Program-made: the position numbers and the translations under genes
Assembly (NCBI RefSeq): GCF_000383615.1
Contig: NZ_KB911583.1
Span: forward strand, 603,369-667,368
Source of the DNA: Streptomyces canus 299MFChir4.1
GTDB taxonomy: Bacteria > Actinomycetota > Actinomycetes > Streptomycetales > Streptomycetaceae
Direction: 5' to 3'
DNA length: 64,000 bases
Shown here: positions 1-9,684 of the stretch, one piece after another
Numbering within the stretch: position 1 is the stretch's first letter
Layout: the number at the start of each line of letters is the position of its first letter
Notes under the pieces: model-generated
What the model was told of the DNA's origin: nothing
What the model saw: the letters and a program-made list of their open reading frames with translations, nothing else
The model's database searches: none

Positions 1-185
1 CTGCCCGTGCCGGAGTCGGACGGCGTCGCGGTGCCGGTCGCGGAGGCCGCCGTGCCGGACTCCGTGGCCGGGGCGTTCGCCGAGCCGTCGCCGTCGCCGT
101 CGCCGCAACCCGCCAGGAGGCCGAGCATCGCGACCGCACTCGCGAGCAGTGCCGCCCGCCGCACACCCAGGAACCTGTTCATCAT
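1..185 (-). CDS. Putative lipoprotein, 3' end beyond window
   Basis: The first 61 codons are present; the gene runs off the left edge. The reading frame starts ATG-ATG at 185 and gives a short basic stretch (MMNRFLGVRRAA), a hydrophobic segment and a lipobox LLAGC at about residues 23-27, so the product should be lipid-anchored on the outside of the membrane. After the lipid cysteine comes an Asp-Gly repeat and then a Ser/Thr/Ala-rich stretch, a common flexible linker in actinobacterial lipoproteins. What is visible contains no functional domain, so the role is unknown. The signal is clear; the assignment beyond lipoprotein is not. Confidence 0.7.
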   Translation of the reverse strand, partial: MMNRFLGVRRAALLASAVAMLGLLAGCGDGDGDGSANAPATESGTAASATGTATPSDSGTG

Positions 186-365
186 GTCTCCACACTCCCG
201 GAGAATCCACGCACGCGCGCGTAGCGCGCATGCCCTGTCACCAAGCTCCGATGCGGGACGGCCCGGAAAAGTTCGCTCACTTCCGGACGTGTACGGCCGC
301 CGGGAGCCGGCCGGCCACCGAAGCGCCGCCGTCCGGGTGTCGGGCCCGGCGGCCCGCGCGAGGCT

Positions 366-2747
366 CTACTCCAGGTCGAGGAGCCCGATCTCGGCCCAGA
401 TCGTCTTGCCGTCGGGCGTGTGCCGGCTGCCCCAGCGCTGGGTGAGCTGAGCGACCAGGAGCAGTCCCCGGCCGCCCTCGTCCCACGTCTTGGCGCGCCG
501 CAGATGCGGTGCGGTGTGGTTGGTGTCGGAGACCTCGCAGATCAGCGTGGTCGCGTCATGGATGAGCCGCAGCCGGATGGGACGGGCGCCGTACCGGATC
601 GCGTTCGTCACCAGCTCGCTCGTCACCAGTTCGGCCGTGAACGACGCCTCGCTCAGGTCCCAGCGGCCCAGCTGCTCCACGACCTGCTTGCGGACGGGCG
701 CCACCAGCGACGGGTCGGCGGGGATGTCCCAGGTCGCCACCTGAGAGGCGGGCAGCCCCAGGGTGCGGGCCAGCAGCAGGGCCACGTCGTCCGTGGAGCC
801 GCCCGCCGGGAGCATCGCGTGCAGCATGCGGTCGCAGCTCTCCTCCAGGGAGTCGGAGGGCGCGGCCAGGGCCTCGCACAGCAGCGCGTGACTGGCGTCC
901 ACGTCCCGCTCCCGGGACTCGATCAGCCCGTCCGTGAACAGGGACAGCACGGTCCCCTCGGGCAGCGCCAGCTCGGCGGACTCGAACGGCAGCCCGCCCA
1001 GGCCCAGCGGCGGCCCCGCCGGAAGGTCCACCTGGCGTGCGTCCCCGCCCGGCATCAGCATCACAGGCGCCGGATGCCCGGCCCGGGCCAGCGTGCAGCG
1101 CCGCGACACCGGGTCGTACACCGCGTAGAGACAGGTGGCCCCGACCTCACCGGGACTGCCCTCACCGCCGGCCTCCGCGGACAGCCGTACGACGAGGTCG
1201 TCGAGGTGGGTGAGCAGCTCGTCCGGGGCCAGGTCGATGTCGGCGAGCGTGCGGACGGCGGTGCGCAGCCGGCCCATCGTCGCCGAGGCCTGGATGCCGT
1301 GCCCGACCACGTCCCCGACGACCATCGCGACCCGCATGCCCGACAGCGGGATCACGTCGAACCAGTCGCCGCCCACTCCGGCGCGCGCGGCCGGGAGATA
1401 GCGGGAGGCCGCCTCCACGGCGGCCGTGCGCGGCAGGGAGCGGGGCAGCAGGCTGCGCTGGAGGGCGAGGGCGGTCTCGCGCTCGCGGGAGAAGCGGCGG
1501 GCGTTGTCGATGCAGATGCCGGCGCGCGCGGTGATCTCCTCGGCCAGCAGCACGTCGTCCGGGGTGAAGGGGTCGGGCCGGCGGTAGCGGGTGAGGACCG
1601 CGACTCCGAGGGTCTGGCCGCGGGCCTGGATCGGCACGGACATCGTGGAGTGGACGCCGTACTCCTTGACCCGCTCGCCGCGTGTCCTGTTCCAGTTGAG
1701 CCACCGGTCCAGGCGCCCGGAGGCGATCGTGGCGGAGATGGTGCGGCCCGCCGTCAGCGAGTCCGCCTGCGGCGAGGTGGCCGGATACACCTCCGAGTGC
1801 CCCGGCTTGACCACGGCCAGGGGATTGCCGGGGTCCACCGACTGGTGGGCGGCGCGGCGCAGCTCCACCGGCGCGGTGAGCGTCGCCGGTGTCTCGCCGT
1901 TCTCCTGCGGGTCCAGCAGGTCGACGCTGACGAAGTCGGCGAGAGCCGGAATGCAGACATCCGCCAGCTCCTGGGCCGTGCGGGTGACGTCGAGGGTGGT
2001 GCCGATGCGCACACTCGCCTCGTTGACCAGCTGGAGCCGCTCCCGGGCGAGGAAGTTGTCGGAGAAGTCGTGGGCGGCCAGACACACGCCCCGCACCCGG
2101 CCCGCCGCGTCGGTGACGGGCGCCATCCGGGCCAGCCAGGCGTGCGCGCCGTCCTCGCCCCCGGTCCGCATGTACGTCTGCACGTCCTTGGCCCGGCCGG
2201 TGGTGAGCACCTCCAGCAGGTGCTCCTCCAGTTCCTCGCTCTGCCCCTTGCCGCCGATCTCGGAGAGTCTGAGCCCCTGGATGCGCTTCTCGGGCAGCCC
2301 GATCACGTCGGCCATGGCGTCGTTGACCCGGCGCAACCGCAGCTCTTCGTCGTAGACGGCGAGGGCACAGGGCGACTGGGTCAGTGCGGCCGTGCCCAGC
2401 GGGTCGTCGGGGGAGCGGGGGCCGCCGGGGTCCAGCGGGGTGACCACGAGCCAGTGCCCGGGGCCGCCGTCGGAGGAGCGCTGGTGGTGGGCGAGCAGCC
2501 ACACCGACACGGCGGTGCCGTCGCGGTGGCACAGGGTGAGGGTGCCGTCCCAGCGGCCGCCCACGGGCCCGTCGGGTGTCTCCTCGCCCCCGCTGACCAG
2601 GAGGTTCACCGCCGGTCTGCCCACGACCTCGGCGGGCGACCAGCCCAGCAGCCGCTGCGCCCCGGCGTTCCACGCGACCAGCGTGCCGTCCTCACCGACG
2701 ACGGCCCGAGCTGTCGCCGCGTCGTCGAACGGGTACACGAGGGTCAT
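366..2747 (-). CDS. PAS-GAF-PP2C (SpoIIE) phosphatase with ATPase domain
   Basis: A multidomain stress-type regulator of about 793 residues. In order: an N-terminal PAS domain (about 10-110), a second PAS-like domain (about 125-240), a GAF domain (about 250-430), a SpoIIE/RsbU-type PP2C phosphatase with the GGDWFDVIPL and GDVVGHG metal-site motifs (about 450-650), and a C-terminal HATPase of the anti-sigma kinase type with the ELVTNAIRYG N-box. Such proteins are known to dephosphorylate anti-anti-sigma factors, and the ATPase domain can act as the opposing kinase. I chose the ATG at 2747 because GGAG lies 8 bases upstream; the open frame extends to 2822 without a ribosome site. It stands alone, divergent from the broken GH2 gene. 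Partner and signal are unknown. Confidence 0.85.
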   Translation of the reverse strand: MTLVYPFDDAATARAVVGEDGTLVAWNAGAQRLLGWSPAEVVGRPAVNLLVSGGEETPDGPVGGRWDGTLTLCHRDGTAVSVWLLAHHQRSSDGGPGHWLVVTPLDPGGPRSPDDPLGTAALTQSPCALAVYDEELRLRRVNDAMADVIGLPEKRIQGLRLSEIGGKGQSEELEEHLLEVLTTGRAKDVQTYMRTGGEDGAHAWLARMAPVTDAAGRVRGVCLAAHDFSDNFLARERLQLVNEASVRIGTTLDVTRTAQELADVCIPALADFVSVDLLDPQENGETPATLTAPVELRRAAHQSVDPGNPLAVVKPGHSEVYPATSPQADSLTAGRTISATIASGRLDRWLNWNRTRGERVKEYGVHSTMSVPIQARGQTLGVAVLTRYRRPDPFTPDDVLLAEEITARAGICIDNARRFSRERETALALQRSLLPRSLPRTAAVEAASRYLPAARAGVGGDWFDVIPLSGMRVAMVVGDVVGHGIQASATMGRLRTAVRTLADIDLAPDELLTHLDDLVVRLSAEAGGEGSPGEVGATCLYAVYDPVSRRCTLARAGHPAPVMLMPGGDARQVDLPAGPPLGLGGLPFESAELALPEGTVLSLFTDGLIESRERDVDASHALLCEALAAPSDSLEESCDRMLHAMLPAGGSTDDVALLLARTLGLPASQVATWDIPADPSLVAPVRKQVVEQLGRWDLSEASFTAELVTSELVTNAIRYGARPIRLRLIHDATTLICEVSDTNHTAPHLRRAKTWDEGGRGLLLVAQLTQRWGSRHTPDGKTIWAEIGLLDLE

Positions 2748-3013
2748 CGCCGCCACTCCATTGCGCGCACTCTCAGTGAACAAACAGGTCACTTGGGTTC
2801 CAGCGTAGTGGGTCGCGCTCACCCGCGGACGGTGAACCCCTGTGTACGCCCCACCCCTGGCCGGGGCGCCGTCAAGAGGGAAATCCGGCCTAGGTGACGC
2901 CTGGGGCGCAGGCGGCTCACCGCACCCTTGACCGCCACAAGTGGCTCACCGTCAGATCGCGTTTGTTCACGATCAGTTGTGAGTACTTCTGGGCCCGATG
3001 AGAGAGAGCCGCC

Positions 3014-4782
3014 ATCACGGTCACGCGCAGAACGGTTTTGCTCGCTTCCACGGCCGCACCGGCCGCGGGCGTGCTCCTGGCCCCCCTCCCGCGGCCGGTG
3101 CGGCCGAGTCGTCCGGGCGCGGGTCCGGCCGCCGTACGGTCGCGCTGCGCGACGGCTGGCGCTTCGCGCTGGTCAATCCGGGCGGGATCACGGACCCGAC
3201 GGGGGAGTACGCGGAGGCCGCCGCCCCCGGCTACGACGACTCTGAGTGGCGTGAGATCGCCGTCCCGCACGACTGGAGCATCGAACTCGCCCCGACCCCG
3301 CAGAACGGCACCACCAGCGGCACCGGCTTCTTCCCCGGCGGCCTGGGCTGGTACCGCCTCGCCTTCACCCTGCCGGCCGCCCTCGCCGGCAAGCGGATCT
3401 CGGTGGAGTTCGACGGCGTGTCCATGGACGCGTACGTCTACTGCAACGGCACCGAGGCCGGCCGCCACCCCTACGGCTGCACCGGCTTCGCCCTCGACCT
3501 GACCGACCTGCTCCACACCGACGGCACCACCGAGAACGTGATCGCGGTCAAGGTGCGGAACCGGCTCCCCAGCAGTCGCTGGTACTCGGGCAGCGGCATC
3601 TACCGCGAGGCCCGCCTGGTGGTCACCGACCCGGTGCACGTGGAACGCTGGGGCACCCGCGTCACCACCCTGGAGCTCACCGAGGAGCGGGGCCTGGTCC
3701 GGGTGGCGACGTCCGTGGTGAACGCGTCCGGCACCGGCACCGGCGTCGAGGTGGTCACCCGGATCGTCGATCCCCGCGGCCGCACCGTCGCCCGTGTCTC
3801 CTCCACGGTCGCCGTTACCGGCAGGGTCACCGAGACCCACGAACTCACGGTCCCCGAACCGAAGGTGTGGGACCTCGGGACACCGCGGCACCGCTACACC
3901 GTGCGGACCGAGCTGCGGGTCGGCGGCACCACGACGGACACGTACAACACCCCTTTCGGCTTCCGCGCCTTCCGCTTCGACGTGGACGAGGGTTTCCACC
4001 TCAACGGCACGTACCACAGTCGATGGGCGTCAACGCCTTCCGCACCTCCCACAACCCGCCCTCCCCGGAGATGATCCAGATCTGCGAGGAACTGGGCATC
4101 GTGATGCTGGTGGAGGCCTTCGACTGCTGGAAGACCCCCAAGACCCGTTACGACTACCGCGTTCCACGGCAAGGCCCTCGCGATCGTGCGGGCCGGCACC
4201 GAGGCGGGCGTCCTGAAGGTGACGGCGCGCGCGGACGGGCTGCGAGCGGGTACCGCGAAGGCGCGCACCACTCCGTCCCGCTCGATGGCCCTCACCGAGC
4301 CGGCCGCCTTCACCCCCGATCACCCGGCCCCTCCGAACCACCCCCTTGCGGACGCCAGTTACTCCGGCCGCCCGGACACCCTCCCGGCCGCGATGCTCGA
4401 CGACGACCCCGCCACCGGCTGGTCCAACGCCTTCAGCAAGGCCGCCACCGCCCTGCTGCCCGCTTTCAGCGGCGCGCGGGCCGAGGACTGGGTCTCGGTG
4501 GACTACGGACGGACCAGGACCTTCGACCGGGCGGAGATCTCCTTCACCCTGAGCACGATCCACAGCCTGCCCGCCTCCGTCGAGGCCGCGGTGTGGGACG
4601 GGACGCGGTACGTGCCGGTCGAGGGCGTCTCCGTCACCTGGGCCACCGCTTCCGACGAACCCACGGTGATCACCTTCGACGCCGTGCGCGGCTCCCGGCT
4701 CCGGCTCACGCTGACCAGCGGGTATCCGGGGGAGACCCGGGGCGCGGTGCGCATCACGAAGCTGGAGGTGCCGGGGAGCTGA
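3014..4782 (+). pseudogene. Broken GH2 glycosidase (beta-galactosidase-like)
   Basis: Remnant of a secreted glycoside hydrolase family 2 enzyme. A twin-arginine-like signal (TRRTVLLAS) is readable from 3014 in frame 2, but its first codon is ATC, and the GH2 sugar-binding and Ig-like domains that follow (3130-4008) are in frame 1. At about 4020 the frame shifts again into the MGVNAFRTSHNPPSPEM block, which belongs to the start of the TIM barrel. At about 4159 the sequence jumps directly to the C-terminal FHGKALAIVRAG block in another frame, so the barrel with both catalytic glutamates is missing. The last part (4340-4782) resembles a discoidin/CBM32-like domain. Intact relatives are about 1000 residues or more. 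Several independent lesions make a functional product very unlikely. Confidence 0.85.
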
Positions 4783-4795
4783 TCCCGCCACGGGC

Positions 4796-4827
4796 GGTCC
4801 GGACGGGAAATCAGTCCCGTCCGGACC
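4796..4827 (+). terminator. Perfect hairpin after GH2 remnant
   Basis: A 13-bp perfect stem (GGTCCGGACGGGA and its complement) with a 6-base loop lies 13 bases after the last GH2 stop codon and before the CebR box. Its position and strength fit a transcription terminator that isolates the cellulase gene from read-through. Confidence 0.75.
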
Positions 4828-4875
4828 GTTGACGAGGTGTCATGCCTGCAACAAGCATGGCCTGCGACCGTCGAT

Positions 4876-4889
4876 TGGGAGCGCTCCCA
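4876..4889 (+). promoter_or_regulatory. CebR operator (cellulose/cellobiose box)
   Basis: The sequence TGGGAGCGCTCCCA is a perfect 14-bp palindrome and matches the published CebR consensus of Streptomyces, where a LacI-family repressor released by cellobiose or cello-oligosaccharides controls cellulase genes. It ends 40 bases upstream of the GTG start of the GH9 gene. The cebR gene is not in this window. Confidence 0.9.
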
Positions 4890-4929
4890 TGCTGGGCGCC
4901 GCCCGTAACTCCCCCCGAGGAGCCCGGAC

Positions 4930-7173
4930 GTGAACAGACGCAGAACCGCCCTGCTGACCTTGACCGCCTTGCTGGGAGCGGCACTTGTGGCCTCGCCTGC
5001 CTCCCCGGCCATGGCCGACGAGGTCGAGCAGCTCAAGAACGGCACCTTCGACACCACCACCGAGCCCTGGTGGACGACCAGCAACGTCACCGCGGGCCTG
5101 TCCGACGGACAGCTCTGCGCGGACGTGCCGGGCGGCACCGCCAACCGCTGGGACGCCGCCGTCGGCCAGAACGACGTCACCCTGGTGAAGGGCCAGTCGT
5201 ACAAGTTCTCCTTCACCGCGAAGGGTTCGCCCGAAGGACACGTCGTGCGGGCGATCGTGGGGCTGCAAGTGGCGCCCTACGACACCTACTTCGAGGTGAG
5301 CCCGCAACTGAGCGTCTCCGGGAACTCCTACTCCTACACGTTCACCTCGCCGGTCGACACCGCCCAGGGCCAGGTCGGTTTCCAACTCGGGGGCAGCGCC
5401 GACCCGTTCCGCTTCTGCATGGACGACGCCTCCTTGCTGGGCGGGGTCCCGCCCGAGGTGTACGAGCCCGACACCGGACCGCGGGTGCGGGTCAACCAGG
5501 TCGCCTATCTGCCCGCCGGGCCGAAGAACGCCACCTTGGTCACCGACGCCACGACGAAGCTGCCCTGGCAGCTGAAGAGCACCTCCGGCGCCGTCGTCGC
5601 CCACGGGTGGACCCTGCCGCGCGGCATCGACGCCTCCTCCGGGCAGAACGTCCACTCCATCGACTTCGGCGCCTACAAGAAGCGCGGCACGGGCCTCACC
5701 CTGGTCGCGGACGGCGAGACCAGCCGGCCCTTCGACATCGGCACACGCGCCTACGAATAGCTCCGCCTCGACGCGGCGAAGTACTACTACACGCAGCGCA
5801 GCGGCATCGCGATCCGCGACGACCTGCGCCCGGGCTACGGCCGCGCCGCCGGGCACGTGAACGCGGCCCCCAACCAGGGCGACAAGAACGTGCCCTGCCA
5901 GCCCGGCGTGTGCGACTACACCCTCGACGTCTCCGGCGGCTGGTACGACGCCGGCGACCACGGCAAGTACGTCGTCAACGGCGGCATCTCCACCTGGGAG
6001 CTGCTGAGCACGTACGAACGCGAACTGCTGGCCCGCACCGGGCAGCCCGCCAAGCTCGGCGACGGCACCCTCGCCATCCCCGAGAGCGGCAACAAGGTGC
6101 CCGACATCCTCGACGAGGCCCGCTGGGAGCTGGACTTCCTGCTGAAGATGCAGGTGCCGGACGGGCAGCCGCTGGCCGGGATGGCCCATCACAAGATCCA
6201 CGACGAGCAGTGGACCGGTCTGCCGCTCCTGCCGAGCGACGACCCGCAGAAGCGCGAACTGCACCCGCCGTCCACCGCGGCCACCCTGAACCTGGCCGCG
6301 ACGGCCGCGCAGGCCGCCCGTCTGTACAAGCCGTATGACAAGGCGTTCGCGGCCAAGGCCCTGGCGGCCGCCCGCAAGGCCTGGAGCGCGGCGCTCGCCC
6401 ACCCCGACCTGTACGCCTCGGAGAGCGACGGCACCGGAGGCGGCACCTACGCCGACAACAACGTCAGCGACGAGTTCTACTGGGCAGCCGCCGAGCTGTA
6501 CCTCACCACGGGCGAGAATGCGTTCCAGGACCACGTGCTCGCCTCACCCGTCCACACCGCCGACATCTTCAGCCCCGTCGGCTACGACTGGGCCCGCACG
6601 GCCGCGGCGGCCCGGCTGGACCTGGCGACCGTGCCGAGCAAGCTGCCCGGCCGTGACAAGGTCCGCCAGTCGGTCGTCCAGGGCGCCGACCGCTACCTGG
6701 CCACCCTGAAGGCCCACCCGTACGGCATGCCGTACGCCCCGGAGGGCAACCTCTACGACTGGGGCTCCAACCACCAGATCCTGCACAACGGGATCGTCAT
6801 CGCCACCGCCTACGACATCACCGGCGCCTCGAAGTACCGGGACGGCGCTCTCCAGGGCATCGACTACATCTTCGGCCGCAACGCGCTGAACATCTCGTAC
6901 GTGACCGGCTACGGCGAGGTCAACTCCCACAACCAGCACGCCCGTTGGTACGCCCATCAGCTCGACCCGAACATGCCGAACCCGCCGAAGGGCACCCTCG
7001 CGGGCGGGCCGAACTCGGGCATCCAGGACCCCTACGCACAGAGCAAACTCCAGGGCTGCGTCGGCCAGTTCTGCTACATCGACGACATCCAGTCCTGGTC
7101 GACCAACGAGCACACCATCAACTGGAACTCCGCTCTGACCCGGATGGCGTCCTTCGTGGCGGATCAAGACTGA
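4930..7173 (+). pseudogene. GH9 cellulase (CBM4-Ig-GH9), split by an in-frame amber codon
   Basis: Secreted endoglucanase of glycoside hydrolase family 9. The GTG at 4930 has GAGGAG upstream. Read through, it would be 747 residues: signal peptide ending AMA (about 1-29), CBM4-type cellulose-binding domain (about 31-170), Ig-like CelD_N domain (about 185-275) and GH9 catalytic domain (about 290-745). The catalytic part has the [11 protein letters not shown] motif holding the base aspartates, the [11 protein letters not shown] substrate histidines and the C-terminal NEHTINWN block with the acid glutamate. Codon 277 (5758-5760) is TAG; both halves lie in the same frame with no other lesion. The context AYE-stop-LRLDA suggests a CAG to TAG change. 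Unless suppressed, only the binding half (4930-5760) is made; an internal GTG at 5857 lacks a signal peptide. The 3' end overlaps the convergent cytochrome b gene by 56 bp. Confidence 0.85.
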
Positions 7174-8647
7174 CCTGAGCATGCTCCACCAGCTCACCGG
7201 GCCGCTCGTGCGCGGTGAGCGTGTGGAGCCGGGCCTGATCGAGCGGCTGGTGCACCTCGACGTACTCACCGTGCGGCAGCCGCTTGATCACGCCGGTCTC
7301 CCGGCCGTGCAACACCAGCTCCCGGTCTCGGAGTTGGAGACCCAGACAGATCCGCCGGGTGACGACGAAGACGACCGCCGGGACGAGGAACATCCCGATC
7401 CGGACCGCCCAGGTGACGGTGTTGATCGACAGGTGCAGCCGGGTCGCCACGATGTCGTTGCCGCCGCCCGCGAGCAGAATCAGATACAGGCTGATCCAGG
7501 ACGCGCCGATCGCCGTACGCACCGGACGGTTGCGCGGGCGGTCCAGGAGGTGGTGCTCGCTCCGGTCCTTGGTGAACCGGGCTTCCAGGAACGGATAGAC
7601 CCCGATGAAGACCAGCAGGAGCGGGAAGACCACGACCGGGATCAGTACCCCGAGGATCAGTGTGTGGCCCCACAGGGTGACCTCCCAGCCCGGCATCACC
7701 CGCACCAGTCCCTCCGCGAACCCCAGATACCAGTCCGGCTGGGCACCCGTGGAGACCTGGTCGGCGCGGTAGGGGCCGTACGACCAGACGGGGTTGATGG
7801 ACGCCACGGCCGCGATCAGGGTCAGTGCTCCGAACACCAGGAAGAAGAAGCCGCCCGCCTTCGCCAGGTACACCGGGAAGAACGGCGTCCCGACCACGTT
7901 GCGTTCGGTCTTTCCGGGGCCCGCGAACTGGGTGTGCTTGTGATAGACGACCAGGATCAGGTGGGCCACCGCGAGTGCCGCCATGATGCCGGGGATCACC
8001 AGGATGTGCAGCGAGTAGAAGCGGGCCACGATGTCGTGGCCGGGGAACTCGCCGCCGAACAGGAACAGCGCGAGATACGTCCCGACGACCGGTATCGACA
8101 CGGTGGCGCCGTAGACGAACCGCATGCCCGTGCCCGACAGCAGGTCGTCCGGCAGCGAGTAGCCGAAGAGGCCCTCGAACAGGCCCAGGAACAGCAGCAG
8201 CCAGCCGAACAGCCAGTTGACCTCGCGCGGCCTGCGGAACGACCCGGTGAAGAAGTGCCGCATCATGTGCGTGAGCATCGCGGCGACGAAGATCAGAGCC
8301 GACCAGTGGTGCAGCTGCCGGATCAGCAGCCCGCCGCGCACGTCGAAGCTGATGTCCAGCGTCGAGGCGTAGGCCTCCGACATGCGCACACCGTTCAGGG
8401 GGGTGTAACTGCCGTGGTACGTCACCTCGTTCATCGATGGGTGGAAGAACAGCGTCAGCCACACCCCGGTCAGGATCAGCACGACGAAGCTGTACAGGCA
8501 GATCTCGCCGAGCAGGAAGGACCAGTGGTCCGGGAAGACCTTGCGCAGGTACTTCGCGCCCAGCGTGCGGCTGCCGAGCCGTCCGTCGAGCCAGCCGGAC
8601 AGCCGCTCGCCCTTCCCCGGCTCCGCCGGGCGTTCCGTGGCAGTCAC
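7118..8647 (-). CDS. Orphan cytochrome b subunit (QcrB-like)
   Basis: An integral membrane protein of 509 residues related to the cytochrome b subunit of the actinobacterial bc1-aa3 supercomplex. Heme-ligand histidine pairs are visible (H113/H127 and H214/H229), and at least eight hydrophobic segments follow the family pattern, with the quinone-site block around [11 protein letters not shown]. The QcrA and QcrC partners normally encoded beside qcrB are absent, so this is probably a second paralog rather than the main respiratory subunit. The GTG start (8647-8645) overlaps the TGA of the upstream sigma gene as GTGA, which indicates translational coupling. The role of a lone cytochrome b behind an ECF sigma factor is unclear; a dedicated electron-transfer or redox-sensing function is an inference. 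Confidence 0.85.
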   Translation of the reverse strand: MTATERPAEPGKGERLSGWLDGRLGSRTLGAKYLRKVFPDHWSFLLGEICLYSFVVLILTGVWLTLFFHPSMNEVTYHGSYTPLNGVRMSEAYASTLDISFDVRGGLLIRQLHHWSALIFVAAMLTHMMRHFFTGSFRRPREVNWLFGWLLLFLGLFEGLFGYSLPDDLLSGTGMRFVYGATVSIPVVGTYLALFLFGGEFPGHDIVARFYSLHILVIPGIMAALAVAHLILVVYHKHTQFAGPGKTERNVVGTPFFPVYLAKAGGFFFLVFGALTLIAAVASINPVWSYGPYRADQVSTGAQPDWYLGFAEGLVRVMPGWEVTLWGHTLILGVLIPVVVFPLLLVFIGVYPFLEARFTKDRSEHHLLDRPRNRPVRTAIGASWISLYLILLAGGGNDIVATRLHLSINTVTWAVRIGMFLVPAVVFVVTRRICLGLQLRDRELVLHGRETGVIKRLPHGEYVEVHQPLDQARLHTLTAHERPGELVEHAQVSLDPPRRTPSGSERSSS

Positions 8648-9576
8648 GCCTCCTCCTTCTGCACATGGGTGAGCTTGTCGGGATTGCTCACGACGAAGAG
8701 GGCCGAGACCTGGTCGCCCTCCGGCGTGAGGTCCAGGACGATCACCGCGTACGGCGCGTCGTCCTGGAACAGCACGGCCGCGTCGTCGCCGTTGACCCGG
8801 CGGTAGCGCAGCTCCAGAGCGGGCGCCTGCGCCCCGGCCCCGCCCTGCCTCGCGCCCCGCTTCGCGTAACCGGTGAGCAGCCGTACGGCCTTGTCGCGGC
8901 CGTGCACCGGGCGCAGCGCCGAGGGTTTGCGGTTGCCGCCGCCGTCCGTCCACACCGTCACGTCCGGCGCGAGGATCTCCATCAACTCCGCGATGTTCCC
9001 GCCGAGGGCGGCCCGCACGAAACGTTCCGTCGCCTCCCGGCGGACCCGGGGGTGCGCCTCGTACAGCGGACGGCGGGCATGCACATGGGCCCGCGCGCGG
9101 TGCGCCAGCTGCCGTACGGCGGCCGGAGTGCGGTCCAGGATCCCGGCGATCTCGGTGTGGGCGTACCCGAACACCTCGTGCAGCACGAACACCGCGCGTT
9201 CCAGCGGGGACAGCGACTCCAGGACCACCAGCATCGCCAGCGACACGGACTCGGTCCGCAGCGCGGGGTCGTCGGCCCCGTCCTCATCGGCGACCAGGGG
9301 CTCGGGCAGCCAGGGGCCGACATAGGTCTCCCTGCGACGGCTGACCACGGCCCGCCGCTGGAGCGCGTGGTTGACGGCGATCCGGACCAGATAGGCACGG
9401 GGGTTGTCGATCCCGTCCGCCCCCCGGCGCGACCACGACAGCCAGGTGTCCTGGAGCACGTCCTCGGTGTCGGCGACGCTGCCCAGCATGTTGTAGACGA
9501 CACCGAACAACAGCTCCCGGTGTTCGACGAAGACACCGGTCGCCGCCTCGGCGTCGGGAACGGGGATCTCGGACAT
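8644..9576 (-). CDS. ECF41-family RNA polymerase sigma factor
   Basis: A 310-residue extracytoplasmic-function sigma factor with sigma-70 regions 2 (about 12-75) and 4 (about 110-165) and a C-terminal SnoaL-like extension. The extension carries the hallmarks of the ECF41 group: WLPEPL (89-94) in the linker, DGGGN (211-215) and NPDKL (298-302). In this group the extension acts as a built-in anti-sigma element, so no separate anti-sigma factor is needed. The ATG at 9576 is preceded by GGGAGG at 9 bases. The gene is first in an operon with the cytochrome b gene (4-base overlap). ECF41 genes are known to be autoregulated, usually next to a small oxidoreductase or decarboxylase; a cytochrome b neighbour is not the usual pattern. 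Confidence 0.93.
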   Translation of the reverse strand: MSEIPVPDAEAATGVFVEHRELLFGVVYNMLGSVADTEDVLQDTWLSWSRRGADGIDNPRAYLVRIAVNHALQRRAVVSRRRETYVGPWLPEPLVADEDGADDPALRTESVSLAMLVVLESLSPLERAVFVLHEVFGYAHTEIAGILDRTPAAVRQLAHRARAHVHARRPLYEAHPRVRREATERFVRAALGGNIAELMEILAPDVTVWTDGGGNRKPSALRPVHGRDKAVRLLTGYAKRGARQGGAGAQAPALELRYRRVNGDDAAVLFQDDAPYAVIVLDLTPEGDQVSALFVVSNPDKLTHVQKEEA

Positions 9577-9611
9577 CTCGTGTGGCCTCCCAGTAGCGCG
9601 CTCACTACTGC

Positions 9612-9658
9612 GAGGCCTTGAGGCCCCGGAATGTGACATCCCCGGGCCGGAATGTGAC
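9612..9658 (-). promoter_or_regulatory. Candidate ECF41 autoregulated promoter with tandem repeat
   Basis: On the minus strand TGTCACA (9632-9638) matches the published ECF41 -35 element. Sixteen bases downstream is CCTC, one change from the reported CGTC -10 element, and the sigma gene starts 56 bases from the -35. On the plus strand CGGAATGTGAC occurs twice (9627-9637 and 9648-9658), 21 bp apart, so a second partial -35 (GGTCACA) lies two helical turns upstream. Confidence 0.5.
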
Positions 9659-9684
9659 CCACGCCACACCGGGGCGGCGGGCGG

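Noticed and set aside
420-2897. An 825-codon frame opposite the PAS-GAF-PP2C gene
   Set aside because: Composition is Gly/Arg/Gln/Val-rich with no domain; it is the usual antisense shadow of a high-GC gene. The same applies to the long plus-strand frames at 23061-25862, 25813-28098, 31881-34394, 36958-38790, 38884-41766 and 46836-48914.
7118-8953. Extension of the cytochrome b gene to an upstream start at 8953
   Set aside because: The extra 102 codons are an Arg/Gly-rich shadow of the sigma factor gene; the GTG at 8647 overlaps the sigma stop codon as GTGA.
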